This document shows positions 25,417 through 34,495 of a stretch of DNA of 64,000 bases, in pieces. Position numbers and translations under genes: made by a program. Within the stretch, counting starts at the first letter, position 1, and every line of letters begins with the position of its first letter. The DNA comes from Legionella rubrilucens. Its GTDB lineage: Bacteria; Pseudomonadota; Gammaproteobacteria; Legionellales; Legionellaceae. The stretch is taken from contig NZ_LNYT01000020.1 in assembly GCF_001468125.1 (NCBI RefSeq), positions 20,912-84,911 on the forward strand. Reading direction: 5' to 3'. Under the pieces are notes generated by a model, which did not search any database, was not told where the DNA came from, and was given only the letters and a program-made list of their open reading frames with translations.

Positions 25417-26343
25417 AATGACCATCAGCAGGATGGCGAGAGGGTAGCCGACGTACCATTCAAGCTCCGGGATATGCTTAAAGTTCATGCCATAAATGCT
25501 GGCGATAAGCGTTGGGGGGAGAAAAAGTACAGCCGCCACGGTAAAACTCTTAATGATGTTATTCTGTTCAAGTGTAATCATACCCAGTGTGGCATCGTGC
25601 AAAAAGTTAAATTTGGTTGAGAGAAAGGCAGAGTAATCGCTTAAGGAGCTCACGTCTTTGCCAATGGTTGCCAGGATTGATTTCATGTTACCTGACAGCT
25701 TGACGTTGTCAGCCTGACTTAAAAAGGAAATCAACCGAGTAAAGGACATCAGGCTTTCCCGGGCTTTGGCACCTAAATCCCCATAAGCGCCGATCATGGC
25801 GATAATCTTTTTATAACTGATGTCTTTGGCGGTGCCGATTCGCTCCGTTTGCCGGAAAATCAGCGCGGATGTTTTATCCAATTCGTGGCTGATTTTTTCA
25901 AGAATGTCAGCGAGCCGATCAACGGCTGCCTCAAGAAGACCAATCAGCAAGCCTGCGGAGGTGGGTTTGCTGTATTGCAGCAGGCGTGATTTGAATAAAC
26001 TGAATGCATGGAGTTCAGTGTAGCGAAGGGTCATTAAAATTCGATCGCTTAAAATGAACGTGACCACGTCAGTCTGTACTTCCGGGGATTCTGATTTGGC
26101 AACCATCGTGGCTGTCATGAACAGGGTGCCATTTTCGGCATAAAGACGGCTCGACACCTCGATTTCTTCAACTTCGGTTTTGGTTGGGATATTAATGTTA
26201 AAAAAACCTTCGAGAAGCGTTTCCTCTTCGACGGTTAAATCCAATAAATCAAGCCATACCGCTTGTTGAAGGCGGTGAGGATTACTCAGGTTTAATGTTT
26301 CTGCTTGTAGTCCTGATTCAGTATTAAAATGGATAATGACCAT
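25369..26343 (-). CDS. corA: CorA-type divalent metal transporter
   Basis: A 324-residue Mg2+/Co2+-type channel. The N-terminal two-thirds is the cytoplasmic alpha/beta and long-helix domain; two membrane helices lie at the end (AAVLFLPPTLIASIYGMNF and YPLAILLMVISAWLPFFYF). The signature YGMNF closes the first helix, and the loop FKHIPELEW follows. Length and order are typical. Its 3' end overlaps the RiPP exporter by 48 bases on the opposite strand, so the two transcripts could interfere. Confidence 0.92.
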   Translation of the reverse strand: MVIIHFNTESGLQAETLNLSNPHRLQQAVWLDLLDLTVEEETLLEGFFNINIPTKTEVEEIEVSSRLYAENGTLFMTATMVAKSESPEVQTDVVTFILSDRILMTLRYTELHAFSLFKSRLLQYSKPTSAGLLIGLLEAAVDRLADILEKISHELDKTSALIFRQTERIGTAKDISYKKIIAMIGAYGDLGAKARESLMSFTRLISFLSQADNVKLSGNMKSILATIGKDVSSLSDYSAFLSTKFNFLHDATLGMITLEQNNIIKSFTVAAVLFLPPTLIASIYGMNFKHIPELEWYVGYPLAILLMVISAWLPFFYFKRKKWL

Positions 26344-26504
26344 TTCTGTTTTTTTTTAAGAAAGGATGGAAATAGCATACGTTTATCTTGGGCTGTACAC
26401 AAACCCTTTGCACAGGAGAAAGTATGGGTGTTATGGCCTAAAGACCAATGACTCTGTTTTTTTCTGAAAACAGTTTAAACTCTGAGTTTTGCAAGGAATC
26501 GTTG

Positions 26505-27395
26505 ATGTATGCAAGGATTGTGAGCTTATTGATGTTCACCCACATTGCTCTGGCTACTCCCTGGATGACGGGCCCATTGTTAGCGCCTTCAGGGAAGACT
26601 ATTCCTCCTGGCCATTTCAATATCGAGCCTTATGGCTTTTATACGGTTTATCCTCAGGATTTCAAAAATATTGAGGTCATGCCGATTATCAGTGCCGGCA
26701 TTAATGATTTTATGGATTTGCAGACTTCCCTGCCGATTGATTACAGTTGGGCGCGTGGTCAACGCAGCGGTGGAATTGGTGATTACAGTCTGGGGCTGGG
26801 TTTTCAGTTAATAAGGCAACAGGAAAACCCCAGGTGGCCGGATGCCCGCCTGATCATCCAGCAGGTCTTTCCCACCGGCCGCTTTGAGAATCTCCACCCA
26901 GATAAGCGAGGCACCGATCAAACCGGCTCAGGTTCGTATCAAACTTCGCTGGCCTTAACGCTGCAGCGGTTATTCACGTTACCCAATGAACATTATCTGC
27001 GTACGCGGCTTAATTTGACAGTGACTTTGCCAAGCGATGTCACGGTGCATGGACTCAACGTGTTTGGCGGCAGTGTCGGCACATCGGGAACGGTGACGCC
27101 GGGAGATAATTATGCAGCCGATCTTGCTTTTGAATACTCGCTAAGCCAACATTGGGTGGCTGTGTTTGAAACCCTGTACAACAACAGTTCTTCGTCCAAT
27201 TTTAACGGCAACCCGGGTTTCACGCCAGGCGCGTCAGTCGGCGGCCCCGGCGGCAATAATGCGTCCCTGGCCCCTGCGCTTGAATATAATTTTAATGCCA
27301 ATGTCGGCCTTATTGGCGGCGTATGGTTCTCAGTCACAGGTCCGCACGCGGCTAAATTTGCAGCCTACACCGTAGCGGTTAACTGGTTTATTTAA
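26505..27395 (+). CDS. Outer-membrane beta-barrel-like protein
   Basis: A 296-residue exported protein with a signal peptide (MYARIVSLLMFTHIALA). Alternating amphipathic strands, aromatic girdles (for example FNIEPYGFYTVYP) and a final strand ending in aromatic FI (YTVAVNWFI) point to an outer-membrane barrel of the MetA-pathway / transporter-like kind (PF13557-like), which I cannot confirm. One loop, NGNPGFTPGASVGGPGGNN, is very rich in Gly and Asn. The ATG at 26505 follows AAGGA; a longer frame from 26448 was rejected because it has no ribosome site. Confidence 0.65.
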   Translation: MYARIVSLLMFTHIALATPWMTGPLLAPSGKTIPPGHFNIEPYGFYTVYPQDFKNIEVMPIISAGINDFMDLQTSLPIDYSWARGQRSGGIGDYSLGLGFQLIRQQENPRWPDARLIIQQVFPTGRFENLHPDKRGTDQTGSGSYQTSLALTLQRLFTLPNEHYLRTRLNLTVTLPSDVTVHGLNVFGGSVGTSGTVTPGDNYAADLAFEYSLSQHWVAVFETLYNNSSSSNFNGNPGFTPGASVGGPGGNNASLAPALEYNFNANVGLIGGVWFSVTGPHAAKFAAYTVAVNWFI

Positions 27396-27411
27396 TAATA
27401 ATGAGGTCATG

Positions 27412-27765
27412 ATGAAAAATTTGACGTGCATTCTGCTTATCCTGGGCAGTGCTGCCGCCTTCGCGGCGCCTTGCGACACCAAGCGTGATTTATTGCTTGA
27501 TAACAGCGAAACCAAAGTCTGGCGATCAACCCTTTGCCCTAACCAGCAGTTACCTTATCACACGCATGAGCATGCCAGAGTCGCTATTCCTGCAGAGAAT
27601 GGTATGCTTAAAGTAATCTATCAATCCGGTAAAACCGAGGTGATTCAGCTTAGAAAAAATCAACCGATTTTTCTGGATAAAGCGCAAGGGAAAGAAGCTC
27701 ACCAGGATGTCAATATCACTCAGAAAATTCTGCACATTACGGTAATCGAGCTCAGTAAGGATTAA
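27412..27765 (+). CDS. Small secreted cupin-like protein
   Basis: A 117-residue protein with a signal peptide (MKNLTCILLILGSAAAFA). The mature part looks like one cupin barrel: YHTHEHARVAIP carries the HxHxH metal motif, then GMLKVIYQSGKTEVIQL and a late LHITVIEL strand. Metal binding is likely; the reaction is unknown. Its ATG lies 16 bases after the beta-barrel gene's stop, so the two are probably co-transcribed. GAGG spacing favours the second of two tandem ATGs. Confidence 0.7.
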   Translation: MKNLTCILLILGSAAAFAAPCDTKRDLLLDNSETKVWRSTLCPNQQLPYHTHEHARVAIPAENGMLKVIYQSGKTEVIQLRKNQPIFLDKAQGKEAHQDVNITQKILHITVIELSKD

Positions 27766-27770
27766 TCGAG

Positions 27771-27811
27771 TTCATCGGACAAGGTGCTTTACCATCGCCT
27801 TGTCCGATGAA
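27771..27811 (+). terminator. Long perfect hairpin after the cupin gene
   Basis: Arms of 14 bases (27771-27784 and 27798-27811) with a 13-base loop start 5 bases after the cupin gene's stop codon. The following sequence is not T-rich, so this may be a mixed terminator or an mRNA-stabilising stem. Confidence 0.5.
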
Positions 27812-27917
27812 TGGCTCTGCCTGACAGCAATCATTAATGCCGGTTGCAGTTGCCGTGCATTGCAGGCATGAGCTATAATTTAGATGTGTTTATATTTTAG
27901 TCAATTGCGAGGCTAAA

Positions 27918-28754
27918 ATGGACATTTATCAGAAGACCGCCCTCGTCAGCCGCTATTTTCAATTGCAGCAAAAGTTTCACAGTTATTTTATTCTGGAAAA
28001 TACGCATCCAGCCGATGAAGAAAACATTGAAATCAGTTTAAAAGAAACGATTAATGATATTAAACAGTACATTAAACCCCAGGAAATCCATTCATTAATT
28101 AATCTGACCTTTGATAAGTTATTTCTAGCCAATCCCATTGAAAAATCGCGTTTTCTGGAGTTTGAAGCCAATGCAGAGCAATTGATTACCCTGCTGGCTA
28201 ATCAGGAGAAAGAAAACACGCATTCAAAGGCTTTCTGGGTCACTGTTTTATGTGGGCTGCTGATCGTGACCCTGCCGTTTATAGGCTTGATTTACAACGG
28301 TTGGGTGAAGCATTTTTCGCAAAAACAGATTTTGCAGCAAGGGAGCCTGGCTCGTAAACCCCCAACACCTTTTCAGCCCAGGAAGCAGGCTTCCAAGGCC
28401 GAGGAAAAGAAGAACGCTGCGACTTCGCCGGAATCAGAATGGCAAACACTGCAGCAGGTGCAGCAACTCCATTTAAAGGTCATGATTCACAACATGACAA
28501 AAGCCCGTAATATCCTCTTGCATCAGGATCCGTTTCAACTCGATGATGAGGAACTGGATTTTACTTACAAATCCCATGAAGAAGCCTGCAAAGTGTTGAG
28601 TAAAACCCCGCCTAACCGCTACACATTCGAAAGTTTAACTGGCGGCAGTTTGATTGAAGATTTTGAAAAAGCCATCGACAAATTGAACAAGGATAATCTG
28701 ACGTCGGGGATGACTAAAAATGTCATGCCCTTTTCTTCCCGCGCAAAACATTAA
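27918..28754 (+). CDS. Unknown protein with one central membrane segment
   Basis: A 278-residue protein. The first 105 residues are helical and acidic. A single hydrophobic segment (FWVTVLCGLLIVTLPFIGLIY, about 110-130) anchors it. The rest is Lys/Gln/Pro-rich, then helical with NMTKARNILLHQ and EELDFTYKSHEEACKVL. I recognise no domain. Such single-pass helical proteins are common among Legionella effectors, but this is only a resemblance. Confidence 0.6.
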   Translation: MDIYQKTALVSRYFQLQQKFHSYFILENTHPADEENIEISLKETINDIKQYIKPQEIHSLINLTFDKLFLANPIEKSRFLEFEANAEQLITLLANQEKENTHSKAFWVTVLCGLLIVTLPFIGLIYNGWVKHFSQKQILQQGSLARKPPTPFQPRKQASKAEEKKNAATSPESEWQTLQQVQQLHLKVMIHNMTKARNILLHQDPFQLDDEELDFTYKSHEEACKVLSKTPPNRYTFESLTGGSLIEDFEKAIDKLNKDNLTSGMTKNVMPFSSRAKH

Positions 28755-28807
28755 CATCCGAGCTGCAACGTATTATAGTTAGTGACTTTCACCAACAAGG
28801 AACTGGT

Positions 28808-29521
28808 TTGAAATCAGGCAAATTACCCGATTATGCCGTCAGAATAATCAGCAGCTTGTTCATTGGATTGATGGTTGGGCAAGCCATGGCGGCTTTACCC
28901 ACTCACGACATGCAGGTCTGGGCTAACCTCACTGCCAACGGCCCGTTGAGTTCAAAAACGCCAAAAATCAAATACTGGCTCGAGGCGCAGCCGCGTTTTG
29001 GCGAGGATGTGTCAAGGTTGTCGCAAGTGTTGTTGCGGCCAGGCCTGGGGTATGCCTTGACGCCAACCACCAGCATCTGGGCAGGCTATGCCTGGATTTA
29101 TACCACCTTGCCTTTCGCAAGTCCGTCATTTGATGAAAACCGCACCTGGCAGCAACTGTTATGGAGCCGAAAGTTCAATACCGTTCGTCTAGTCAGCCGT
29201 ACACGGCTGGAGCAACGCTTCATTCAACAGAATATTCATGTCGCCTGGCGTTTGCGGCAGTTTTTTAAAGCGGAAATTCCTTTGCCGAAACAACCGGCAT
29301 TCACGGGGATTGTGAGCAATGAAGTGTTTATCCACCTCAATGATTTTAATCGTAACAACAACCAGGGTTTTGATCAGAACCGTTTTTTTGTGGGTGTCGG
29401 TAAAGAACTCACTCGTCATGTGAAAGCCGAGGCGGGCTATCTTAATCAGACAATAAGGCGTGTGAATTCTGCCGATTACAGCGGCAATTACCTGTCCCTG
29501 AATGTATTATGTAATTTTTAG
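28808..29521 (+). CDS. DUF2490-like outer-membrane protein
   Basis: A 237-residue exported protein. A signal peptide (about 1-28, ending GQAMAALP) precedes a barrel-like mature part: DMQVWANLTANGPL, YWLEAQPRFGEDVSRLSQVLLRPGLGY, SIWAGYAWIYT, RTRLEQRF and the terminal strand YLSLNVLCNF. This layout and the RxRLEQRF segment match the DUF2490 family of unknown function. Translation starts at TTG 28808, behind AAGGA; no better start exists. It is probably in the outer membrane. Confidence 0.72.
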   Translation: MKSGKLPDYAVRIISSLFIGLMVGQAMAALPTHDMQVWANLTANGPLSSKTPKIKYWLEAQPRFGEDVSRLSQVLLRPGLGYALTPTTSIWAGYAWIYTTLPFASPSFDENRTWQQLLWSRKFNTVRLVSRTRLEQRFIQQNIHVAWRLRQFFKAEIPLPKQPAFTGIVSNEVFIHLNDFNRNNNQGFDQNRFFVGVGKELTRHVKAEAGYLNQTIRRVNSADYSGNYLSLNVLCNF

Positions 29522-29565
29522 GCTGATCTCATGGTCAGGCGGAGACAGCAATCCGGATAAGCACA

Positions 29566-30198
29566 ATGAGTAACAATTATTTTGAAAGCCCTTTCAAAGG
29601 CATCCCTTTAAGCGAACAAGTCACCAACCCCAATATCCTTGTTGGCCGTTACAGTTATTATTCAGGCTATTACCATGGTCATTCTTTTGATGACTGTGCC
29701 CGTTATTTAATGCCGGATGAGGACAATGTCGACAAGCTCATTATTGGCAGCTTCTGTTCTATTGGCACGGGTGTCTCGTTTATGATGGCGGGTAATCAGG
29801 GGCATCGGATGGAATGGATCAGTACCTTTCCTTTTTTCTACACCGAGGAGTCTGTGTTTGCCGAAGCCCTGGATGGGTATCGTCCTGCCGGCGATACGGA
29901 GGTTGGCCATGACGTGTGGATCGGTGCGGAAGCCATGATTATGCCGGGGATTCAAATCGGCCATGGCGCAATCATAGGCAGCCGTGCTGTTGTAACACGA
30001 CATGTTGAACCGTACAGCATCGTCGCTGGCAATCCGGCGCGTCTTATCCGTAAACGGTTTAATGACCACGACATTCAGCGATTGCTGGAAATGGCCTGGT
30101 GGGATTGGCCGACTCACCGCTTGTCGGAGGCAATGAAATGGTTATGTGCCAGCGACATCGAGGCGCTTTATACTTTCTGGCAATCGTGGCGCACTTGA
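29566..30198 (+). CDS. catB: CatB-type chloramphenicol/xenobiotic acetyltransferase
   Basis: A 210-residue trimeric left-handed beta-helix acetyltransferase. The N-terminus ([31 protein letters not shown]), [16 protein letters not shown] (catalytic His80) and [21 protein letters not shown] are nearly those of known CatB enzymes, as is the closing RKRF...MAWWDWP. It would acetylate chloramphenicol or a related hydroxyl compound with acetyl-CoA. No integron attC site, transposase or plasmid gene lies nearby and codon use matches its neighbours, so it looks like a resident chromosomal gene. Confidence 0.9.
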   Translation: MSNNYFESPFKGIPLSEQVTNPNILVGRYSYYSGYYHGHSFDDCARYLMPDEDNVDKLIIGSFCSIGTGVSFMMAGNQGHRMEWISTFPFFYTEESVFAEALDGYRPAGDTEVGHDVWIGAEAMIMPGIQIGHGAIIGSRAVVTRHVEPYSIVAGNPARLIRKRFNDHDIQRLLEMAWWDWPTHRLSEAMKWLCASDIEALYTFWQSWRT

Positions 30199-30298
30199 AA
30201 TGTCAAACGAATGGTGTTAAAAACCTGACCATGACTTTGGATGCATTTTTGGTGAAATTTTTGTCAAAATGCGGTAGAATGGCATTCCTTCTCACTGG

Positions 30299-31015
30299 AT
30301 GTCCATGACAATGACGTTAAACGGTTTAGTGTTTCTCTTTATGGTTATCAATGGCTTAATACATACCGACGTGCACACGGTTAAGCTCGGTGATACGCCG
30401 GTTAAAATCGTAAAACAGCAGGGCAAGGGAAAAACCTTTGTGCATTTGCATGAGAATGAAACCACGGCACTCATGGCTGCTCAATATTATGTCAACAAAG
30501 AAGGCGGTACCCTCATCACATTGAAACACTCCGGCCAGCGCAATATTGTTTTCCATCTGCACAAGGTGAAATATGAATTTGACCCTAACCGTATTTTCAC
30601 AGAAACGGGCATTAAAAAAACCTTGCAGCAATACGGGCACTATTCGTTGGCAGCCCACCAGGAAGTGAGCCGGTTTGCTTCGGCGATAAAACACTTAATC
30701 CCCAAAGGCAAAGTGATTGCCGTCCATAACAACAGGGACTATTCCATTCGTGAATATTTTCCAAAACATCCGTTGGCCGGGGATGCCAAAGCCATTAATT
30801 ACCATCCCAACAGCAATTACCGCAATTTTTATTTTGTCACGCAGCCGCGGGAATTTGAACGGTTGAAGAAACTTCAATTCAATGTGGCTCTGCAGTCGCC
30901 CAAAGCCCAGGATGATGGGTCGCTGTCGTATTATCTGGGTACAAAAAATTACATTAATATCGAATCCGGTTACGGCCAGTTGAGCGCACAGCTTAAAATG
31001 CTTTATCATGCCTGA
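30299..31015 (+). CDS. Putative secreted M14/AstE-like zinc hydrolase
   Basis: A 238-residue protein with an N-terminal hydrophobic signal (LNGLVFLFMVINGLIHT). Motifs in the order expected of M14-type carboxypeptidases or AstE-like deacylases are visible: VHLHENE (His49-x-x-Glu52), YEFDPNRIF (Asn97-Arg98), AVHNN (His143) and NIESGYG (Glu222). These would provide two zinc ligands, the substrate arginine, the third ligand and the general base. Overall similarity to those families is low, so the assignment is inference. The start is uncertain among three close ATGs (30299, 30305, 30311). Confidence 0.5.
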   Translation: MSMTMTLNGLVFLFMVINGLIHTDVHTVKLGDTPVKIVKQQGKGKTFVHLHENETTALMAAQYYVNKEGGTLITLKHSGQRNIVFHLHKVKYEFDPNRIFTETGIKKTLQQYGHYSLAAHQEVSRFASAIKHLIPKGKVIAVHNNRDYSIREYFPKHPLAGDAKAINYHPNSNYRNFYFVTQPREFERLKKLQFNVALQSPKAQDDGSLSYYLGTKNYINIESGYGQLSAQLKMLYHA

Positions 31016-31073
31016 CGGCTTGGCATAGCCCTCTTTTCAAGATAGGATTAAACTTTTGCACAGGGTAGGACGA

Positions 31074-32078
31074 ATGGAGCAGCTTGACGAGAAAGTGACA
31101 TCGACACAGACAACGATACAGCAGCAGATAGTGCAACTCAGTGCGCATCTGAATGAGCGTATCCTCGGGCAAAAAGCCTTGGTCTCACGGTTGCTGATAG
31201 CCCTGCTGGCGGATGGCCATCTGCTGGTCGAAGGCGCTCCCGGACTGGCTAAAACCCGGGCGGTCAAAGAATTATCTGCGTTGATTGAAGGCAGCTTTCA
31301 TCGTATCCAGTTTACACCGGATTTACTGCCCGGCGACTTAACCGGTACCGATGTGTTCCATCCGGAAAATGGCTCGTTTGTGTTTCAACCGGGTCCCATT
31401 TTTCATCATCTCATCCTCGCCGATGAAATTAACCGTGCCCCCGCCAAGGTGCAATCGGCCTTGCTGGAAGCGATGGCAGAACGCCAGGTCACCATCGGCG
31501 GCAAAACCTATCCTTTACCGGAATTGTTTTTGGTGATGGCGACTCAGAACCCGATTGAGCAGGAGGGGACTTACCCCTTGCCTGAAGCCCAACTCGATCG
31601 GTTTTTGATGTACGTTAAAATCGGTTATCCGGATGCTGAAGTTGAGCATGATATTTTGTCATTAGCCCGTAAAGAAGCCCTCGGGGTGGATGGCGGCCAG
31701 CATAAATCAATAGAACCCTTGACCCAGCGCGCCTTGTTTGAAGCACGCAGGCACGTGTTAAAAGTCCATACCAGCAGCGCACTTGAACATTATCTGGTGC
31801 AATTGGTGGTTGCTACCCGAAACCCTGCTTCCTACAGTGACGAGTTGACCCGCTGGCTTCGATTTGGTGCAAGCCCCAGAGCGACGATTGCGCTTGATCG
31901 CTGCGCCAAAGCGCATGCCTGGCTTGCCGGACGTGATTACGTGACGCCTGAAGACATCCATGTCATTGCCCATGACGTGTTGCGTCATCGAATTCTGCTG
32001 AGTTTTGAAGCGGAGGCCGAAGGTGTCAACAGTGATGATTTCATTGATGTTTTATTGCGTCTGGTGGCAGTCCCTTAG
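31074..32078 (+). CDS. moxR: MoxR-family AAA+ ATPase
   Basis: A cytoplasmic chaperone-like ATPase of 334 residues, first gene of a Bat operon. Walker A is GAPGLAKT and Walker B LILADEINRAP. Sensor 1 is ATQNP within LVMATQNPIEQEGTYPLPEAQLDRFLM, a MoxR hallmark, and the lid domain follows. MoxR proteins act with VWA-domain proteins to mature or insert partners. The ATG at 31074 follows TAGGACGA; a TTG at 31056 in the same frame was rejected. The next gene begins 9 bases later. Confidence 0.92.
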   Translation: MEQLDEKVTSTQTTIQQQIVQLSAHLNERILGQKALVSRLLIALLADGHLLVEGAPGLAKTRAVKELSALIEGSFHRIQFTPDLLPGDLTGTDVFHPENGSFVFQPGPIFHHLILADEINRAPAKVQSALLEAMAERQVTIGGKTYPLPELFLVMATQNPIEQEGTYPLPEAQLDRFLMYVKIGYPDAEVEHDILSLARKEALGVDGGQHKSIEPLTQRALFEARRHVLKVHTSSALEHYLVQLVVATRNPASYSDELTRWLRFGASPRATIALDRCAKAHAWLAGRDYVTPEDIHVIAHDVLRHRILLSFEAEAEGVNSDDFIDVLLRLVAVP

Positions 32079-32086
32079 GAGGTTCA

Positions 32087-32998
32087 ATGACCGACGGCGT
32101 TATTGCTCCCCTTAATGAACTGATCGATTTAAGGCGGTATGCACGCAAAATTCATTATAAACCCGGCCACAGTACCGTGAGTGCAGGCAGCCATTTGTCC
32201 AGACTGCGCGGCCGCGGCATGGATTTTTCGGAAGTAAGAAATTATCAGGCCGGCGATGAAATACGCCACATGGAATGGCGGGTAACCGCCCGCACAGGTC
32301 GTCCCCACATTAAAATTTATCAGGAAGAGCGTGAGCGTCCGGTGGTTATCCTGTCGGATTTTAATCCCTCCATGTATTTTGGTACCCGCGTGGCGTTTAA
32401 ATCCGTGCTGGCCGCCCGTTTAGCCGCTTTAATTGCCTGGACTGCAGTCAGGCAGGGTGACCGAGTCGGTGGTCTGGTTTATTCGGCCAGTCGACATGAT
32501 GAATTCATGCCGCGCAGCCGTGAAGCGGGGATTCTACCCTGGCTTGCTTCCCTGAGCGACTACACGAGCCAACGGATTAGCACCGCAAAAGAAGAACCGC
32601 GCCTGTTGAGCGACGCCTTGCTGCGTCTGCGGCGGGTGACTCGGCCGGGCAGCATTTTAGTGTTAATCAGCGATTTTTATCATGTGGATGCCGACAGCGA
32701 AAAGCACTTGAGTCGGCTGCGTGCTCATAATGATATTTTAATCTATCACATCTGCGATGCGCTGGAGTTAAATCCGCCAAAGCCGGATGTGTATGCGATC
32801 ACCAACGGTGGAGAGGAAATTTTAGTCGATACCCGCATCCATCGTGTCAGTGAGGACTACCGTCACTATTGCCAGCAGCGATTATTGAATCTGCAAGCGC
32901 TGTGCAAACGCCTGCAGATTCAATGCGTGACTGTCACGGCGGAGCAGGACCTGGCCCAGGTGGTGAGACAGACTTTCCCACGGAGGTCACGTGACTGA
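32087..32998 (+). CDS. DUF58-domain protein of the Bat operon
   Basis: A 303-residue protein with an excellent AGGAGG ribosome site. The family signature GRGMDFSEVRNYQAGDEIRHMEWRVTARTG lies at about residues 41-70 (DUF58), followed by a VWA-like half (VVILSDFNPSMYF, then SILVLISDFYHVD). It always accompanies moxR in such operons and is thought to work with the ATPase. It overlaps the next gene by 8 bases. No membrane segment is present. Confidence 0.9.
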   Translation: MTDGVIAPLNELIDLRRYARKIHYKPGHSTVSAGSHLSRLRGRGMDFSEVRNYQAGDEIRHMEWRVTARTGRPHIKIYQEERERPVVILSDFNPSMYFGTRVAFKSVLAARLAALIAWTAVRQGDRVGGLVYSASRHDEFMPRSREAGILPWLASLSDYTSQRISTAKEEPRLLSDALLRLRRVTRPGSILVLISDFYHVDADSEKHLSRLRAHNDILIYHICDALELNPPKPDVYAITNGGEEILVDTRIHRVSEDYRHYCQQRLLNLQALCKRLQIQCVTVTAEQDLAQVVRQTFPRRSRD

Positions 32999-33476
32999 GC
33001 CGCAACCGCTTAGCCAATTGCGCGATATCCATTTACCGGATCCGGTGAGCTGGTGGCCTCTGGCGCCAGGGTGGTATCTTTTAATGGGGGTAGCCCTTAT
33101 CGGCTTGATGGTATTGACCGGGGTTATTTACCGGTACTATGCCAATGGCCGGGCCAAACGGCAGGCGTTAAAATTGCTGGCGGTCTATCAGCAGGATTAT
33201 TTACGTGAAGGCGACAGCCAGTCAGCCAGCGCCAAAGTGTCTGAGCTGTTACGCCGTGTGGCGCTGGTTTATTTTCCGCGCGAACAGGTAGCCAGTCTCA
33301 AAGGCGAAGAATGGCTCGCTTTTTTAAACCGGACGGGGAAAAACATCAATTTCAATGCCGTGCGTGACTGTTTACTGGAATTACCCTATCAAATGCAGGG
33401 CGATGTGAATGTCAAACCCTTGCTTTCACGTGCAAAAGCCTGGATACAACAAAGGGGAGCGCCATGTTCCAGTTAG
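32991..33476 (+). CDS. DUF4381-family membrane protein of the Bat operon
   Basis: A 161-residue protein with one membrane helix (about 27-50, WYLLMGVALIGLMVLTGVIYRYY) after the conserved opening LRDIHLPDPVSWWPLAPGW, the signature of DUF4381. The cytoplasmic remainder is helical. Translation starts at GTG 32991 behind GGAGG. It overlaps its upstream neighbour by 8 bases and the next gene by 13, so the operon is tightly coupled. Confidence 0.88.
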   Translation: MTEPQPLSQLRDIHLPDPVSWWPLAPGWYLLMGVALIGLMVLTGVIYRYYANGRAKRQALKLLAVYQQDYLREGDSQSASAKVSELLRRVALVYFPREQVASLKGEEWLAFLNRTGKNINFNAVRDCLLELPYQMQGDVNVKPLLSRAKAWIQQRGAPCSS

Positions 33477-34495
33477 CCCAGCCCTTAATCCTTCTGTTGT
33501 TACCGCTGCCGATTCTGATTTGGTTCGTTGTGCCCCGGGCTGTTTTAGCGTTGCCTGCGGCCCTGCAGGTGCCTTTTTATGATGCCATGTATTCCATTGT
33601 GCAACAGGAAAAACGCTTGCTTGCCAGTCAGGTGCGTTCGGGGTTGTTTTTAGCCATCTGGATTTTGCTGGTGGGTGCGGCGGCCGGCCCGCGGTGGGTC
33701 GGGAATCCTCTCCCCTTGGAAAGGGAAGGACGTAACATCATGATGGTCCTTGATATTTCCGGCAGTATGGAATTAATGGACATGATACTGGATGGCCGGC
33801 CAGTGAACCGCTTGACCGTGGTGAAGCGCAGCGCGGAACAATTCATCAGCGAACGGGCGGGGGATAAAATTGGTCTGATTTTGTTTGGTACCCGTGCCTA
33901 CCTGCAAACGCCATTAACCTATGATCTCCACAGTGTATTGATGCGTATCGAAGATGCCACCATTGGTCTTGCAGGGAAAACCACCTCCATTGGCGATGCC
34001 CTGGGATTGGCTGTCAAACGCCTGCAGAATGTCCCGCCTCAGGGACGGGTGATCATTTTATTAACGGATGGCGCCAACACCTCCGGCATGCTGTTGCCGC
34101 TAAAAGCCGCCGAGTTAGCGGCTGCCGATCACATCAAAGTCTACACCATTGGTCTTGGTTCCGAAGGCAATGTGCAGTCATTGAATAATGTGTTTTTAGG
34201 CATGGGCACAGGATCTGATCTGGATGAAGACACCCTTAAGAAAATTGCCGAAGTAACCGGAGGTCATTATTTTCGCGCCACCGATCCTCAATCGCTGCAG
34301 TCTATTTATGAAAAAATCAATCAATTGGAAACCATTTCCCAGGATGAGGTGAGCATAAGGCCCGAGCAGGATTATTATCCCTGGCTGCTCGCTATCGCCC
34401 TGGCCTTGTTTTTATACTGGTTTGCCGAGCAGGCGGGAATGTTCCGGTTTATCAGGAGGAGTAGCCCCCTGAAGGAGACTCACCATGCTGGCTGA
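33464..34495 (+). CDS. batA: BatA-type VWA-domain membrane protein
   Basis: A 343-residue protein. A hydrophobic N-terminus and a second helix (LFLAIWILLVGAAAG, about 60-75) bring it to the membrane. The VWA domain has the complete MIDAS: MVLDISGSMEL (DxSxS), the later Thr in GKTTSIGDALG, and LLTDGANTSG. A final membrane helix lies at PWLLAIALALFLYWFAEQ. MIDAS binds a divalent metal and a protein partner. It overlaps the next gene by 11 bases. Bat proteins were linked to aerotolerance and envelope integrity in other bacteria. Confidence 0.9.
   Translation: MFQLAQPLILLLLPLPILIWFVVPRAVLALPAALQVPFYDAMYSIVQQEKRLLASQVRSGLFLAIWILLVGAAAGPRWVGNPLPLEREGRNIMMVLDISGSMELMDMILDGRPVNRLTVVKRSAEQFISERAGDKIGLILFGTRAYLQTPLTYDLHSVLMRIEDATIGLAGKTTSIGDALGLAVKRLQNVPPQGRVIILLTDGANTSGMLLPLKAAELAAADHIKVYTIGLGSEGNVQSLNNVFLGMGTGSDLDEDTLKKIAEVTGGHYFRATDPQSLQSIYEKINQLETISQDEVSIRPEQDYYPWLLAIALALFLYWFAEQAGMFRFIRRSSPLKETHHAG

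Noticed and set aside
29566..30198. Recent horizontal gain of catB by an integron or transposon
   Set aside because: I saw no attC-like site, terminal repeats, target duplication or transposase within several kilobases.
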